A stretch of DNA of 7,231 nt. Origin: BM714 sp964484935 (GTDB taxonomy: Bacteria; Bacillota; Clostridia; Peptostreptococcales; BM714). Positions within the stretch are counted from its first letter, which is position 1. Each line of letters starts with the position of its first letter. Of this stretch, positions 5,363 to 7,231 are shown piece after piece. Where the stretch lies: NCBI GenBank assembly GCA_964484935.1, contig CAZAFW010000067.1, forward strand, positions 1-7,231, given 5' to 3'. A program made the position numbers and the translations under genes. A model generated the notes under the pieces. The model saw only the letters and a list, made by a program, of their open reading frames with translations, ran no database searches and was not told where the DNA came from.

Positions 5363-7219
5363 ATGATAAAAAAAGTGTATATTGGTGAAAATGCAAAATT
5401 AAATAAAGAGCATTTGATTTTACTGTTGGCGGCGGCACTGGTATTGCTGATACATACTATTCACATCAGGGATATCGGAATATTCACAGTTCTTGACGAT
5501 GAATTTGGATACTGGGGCAATGCCGCATATCTGGCAGGATTGGATTGGTCTGATACCTTATCGAAGATACGATATTATTCTTATGGCTATTCGTTGATGT
5601 TGGTTCCTTTGTTTTGGATATTCGATGACCCTACACACATGTACAAGGCGGCATTGTTTTTAAACGGAATAATGAGCAGCATCAGTTTTTTGCTGTGTTA
5701 TGATATTGCGAAAAAATTCAAAAAGGATGCCAATATCTATATACTCATGGGAATCTCTTTCCTGATATCGATGTATCCGTCATATATTGTATACTCTAGT
5801 GTTGAATTGTGTGAATGTCTGTTGGTATTGATTTGTTGGCTGCTTACGTGGTTGTTTGCAGGCTTAAATGAAAAATCGAGCACTTATAAATTTGTTTTAA
5901 TTGGATTTTTGAGTGTTTACGCGTATGTTGTTCATCAGCGCGCCTTGGGAATATTAATAGCCAGCATAATTGTGGTCTTGACAATGAGGCTTCTAAATAA
6001 AATCAAAATGAAGCAATTTTTAATGGTTGTTGGACCCATTGTCGTTTTGCTGATTATTCATATTTATGTAAAGGATTATATCCAAAGCCAGCTTTGGCTA
6101 AATGGTGAAGGAATTTCAATAAATGACTATTCGGGACAAGTCGGCAAATTAAAACAAGCATTAACAATCAATGGACTGCTTAAGATATGCAAGGGTTTTA
6201 TTGGTCAAATTTTTTATCTGGGAGCTGCTAGTTACTTGGTTTTTTATTTTGGCTTATTTGAACTGATTCAGAAAATAGGGAAAAAGACAATTGCTTTAGT
6301 CAAGCGAAAAACGTCATTTGAGTCAGGTAGGAACGATTTATTTTTTGTGTATGCTTTTCTATTTATTGCTCTGATTTCAACCATAGCCATAAGTGTTGTT
6401 TTCATGATTAATCCTACCCGAATAGACCAAATAATTTATGGCAGATATAATGAAATGATTTTAGGCCCAATACTATTAATCGGATTTGTCAGATTGATGA
6501 ACAAAAAGTCGATTTCAACCAGAGTATTTATTGCGATTTCAATTGCTTTTGGCATTTTGACGGGGATAACAAGCTTGATCATAAACACATCCGGATTAAC
6601 ACTTTGCAGCACAATTCATATCATAGGAGTAGTTTATATAAAGGGTCCATTTTGTTTCTTTCTTTCAGCTCTTTTGGGGGTTATGGCAGGCTGTCTTATT
6701 TGGATTTCATTTACCAAGGAAAATAAACAAAAAATCGTTGTCACTTTGATTTTAATAGCCAGCCTCTTTATGGTTACAGGGGAAATGGGAGCAAAGTCCA
6801 TAGCTGTCCAAAACCAAGAAAGAATGCAGATGTTGGAAGTTGTCGACACGATAGCCTCTTCAAAAGAAGACTTGCCCATTTGTTTTTTTTACAGTGACCC
6901 AAACAATTACGAAGTCGTTGAATGGAATGGCAATATACTCTACGACCAATCAGTTGCGGCTTGCTACCAATTCTTATTAAAAGACAAAAATATCATGTCG
7001 GTTGATGCAGAGGAGTTAAGTAAAATACCGGGGGATAAGTTCGTGATAACGACAGGGAATGTTGATATTTCAGATTCGGCGAAAGATTATAAACTGCTTG
7101 CAAATGATGATGGCAGTTATTTGTTTAAAATATTCGACGGGGATGATGTTTTTAATAGTGAGGCAACAGAAAATACCGGCCCATTGGCAAGGAAACACTG
7201 GAGTGATAAGCTTGATTAA
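5363..7219 (+). CDS. GT-C-like polytopic membrane glycosyltransferase
   Basis: A 618-residue membrane protein with about eleven hydrophobic segments between residues 17 and 475 and a soluble C-terminal part of about 140 residues, presumably outside the cell. The first external loop has the acidic motif LDDEFGYW (44-51), placed where GT-C enzymes (ArnT, PMT and related) keep their catalytic aspartate or glutamate. RYYSYGYSLMLVP (70-82) resembles the conserved stretch after it. These enzymes use polyprenyl-phosphate sugars as donors, which fits the GT2 enzyme upstream. ATG 5363 is chosen because the first helix starts soon after. Its ribosome site, AAGGCGG (5345-5351), is weak and 11 bases away. 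A longer form from TTG 5285 would overlap the previous stop but has no usable ribosome site and adds an unconvincing Cys-rich end. Acceptor and sugar unknown; family assignment is by layout and motif. Confidence 0.75.
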   Translation: MIKKVYIGENAKLNKEHLILLLAAALVLLIHTIHIRDIGIFTVLDDEFGYWGNAAYLAGLDWSDTLSKIRYYSYGYSLMLVPLFWIFDDPTHMYKAALFLNGIMSSISFLLCYDIAKKFKKDANIYILMGISFLISMYPSYIVYSSVELCECLLVLICWLLTWLFAGLNEKSSTYKFVLIGFLSVYAYVVHQRALGILIASIIVVLTMRLLNKIKMKQFLMVVGPIVVLLIIHIYVKDYIQSQLWLNGEGISINDYSGQVGKLKQALTINGLLKICKGFIGQIFYLGAASYLVFYFGLFELIQKIGKKTIALVKRKTSFESGRNDLFFVYAFLFIALISTIAISVVFMINPTRIDQIIYGRYNEMILGPILLIGFVRLMNKKSISTRVFIAISIAFGILTGITSLIINTSGLTLCSTIHIIGVVYIKGPFCFFLSALLGVMAGCLIWISFTKENKQKIVVTLILIASLFMVTGEMGAKSIAVQNQERMQMLEVVDTIASSKEDLPICFFYSDPNNYEVVEWNGNILYDQSVAACYQFLLKDKNIMSVDAEELSKIPGDKFVITTGNVDISDSAKDYKLLANDDGSYLFKIFDGDDVFNSEATENTGPLARKHWSDKLD

Positions 7220-7221
7220 AG

Positions 7222-7227
7222 AAAGGA
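7222..7227 (+). promoter_or_regulatory. Ribosome binding site of a following gene outside the window
   Basis: AAAGGA lies three bases after the stop of the GT-C gene and four bases before the window ends. With no terminator between, it suggests the operon continues to the right. Confidence 0.45.
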
Positions 7228-7231
7228 TTAG

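Noticed and set aside
1..7231. tRNA, rRNA, CRISPR array or riboswitch
   Set aside because: I saw no cloverleaf, rRNA-like sequence, regular repeat-spacer array or recognisable aptamer anywhere in the window.

Overview
The window looks like a low-GC Firmicute, most likely a member of the Clostridia. The grounds are AT-rich DNA, strong purine-rich ribosome binding sites (GGAGG type), consensus TTGACG/TATAAT promoter boxes, and a type IV toxin-antitoxin pair of the kind common there. Every gene I can support is on the plus strand. The left part (about 1-2520) looks like an accessory region and the right part (about 2590-7231) like a surface-glycan operon.

Left part. Bases 1-75 look like the right end of an IS200/IS605-type (TnpB) element whose body lies outside the window. 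A 15-bp perfect inverted repeat then embraces a consensus promoter, followed by abiEi (antitoxin and repressor) and abiEii (nucleotidyltransferase toxin), which overlap by an ATGA. The toxin's last four codons and its stop lie inside a second, nearly perfect 38-nt palindrome that also resembles an IS200/IS605 end. The AbiE cassette is therefore bracketed by two such hairpins. About 365 bp without a convincing gene follow, containing one good intrinsic terminator. Next come a 54-codon hypothetical gene with a strong ribosome binding site and its own terminator, and a weaker ORF of about 64 codons that may be a remnant.

Right part. A promoter at 2590-2619 precedes four co-directional genes: a GT2 polyprenyl-phosphate-type glycosyltransferase with two C-terminal membrane helices, a class I SAM-dependent methyltransferase, a multi-helix membrane protein of the LPG_synthase_TM (UPF0104) family, and a large GT-C-like membrane glycosyltransferase. 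A ribosome binding site at the extreme right edge suggests that the operon continues.

Together (inference): the GT2 enzyme would charge a lipid carrier with a sugar on the cytoplasmic face, the UPF0104-type protein may help move or present the lipid-linked sugar, and the GT-C protein would transfer it to a polymer or protein outside. The methyltransferase would modify a sugar or the acceptor. Nothing seen here proves a new biological system. The most distinctive points are the operator architecture of the AbiE module, its bracketing by two IS200/IS605-like hairpins, and the UPF0104 protein placed between a carrier-charging enzyme and a GT-C enzyme.
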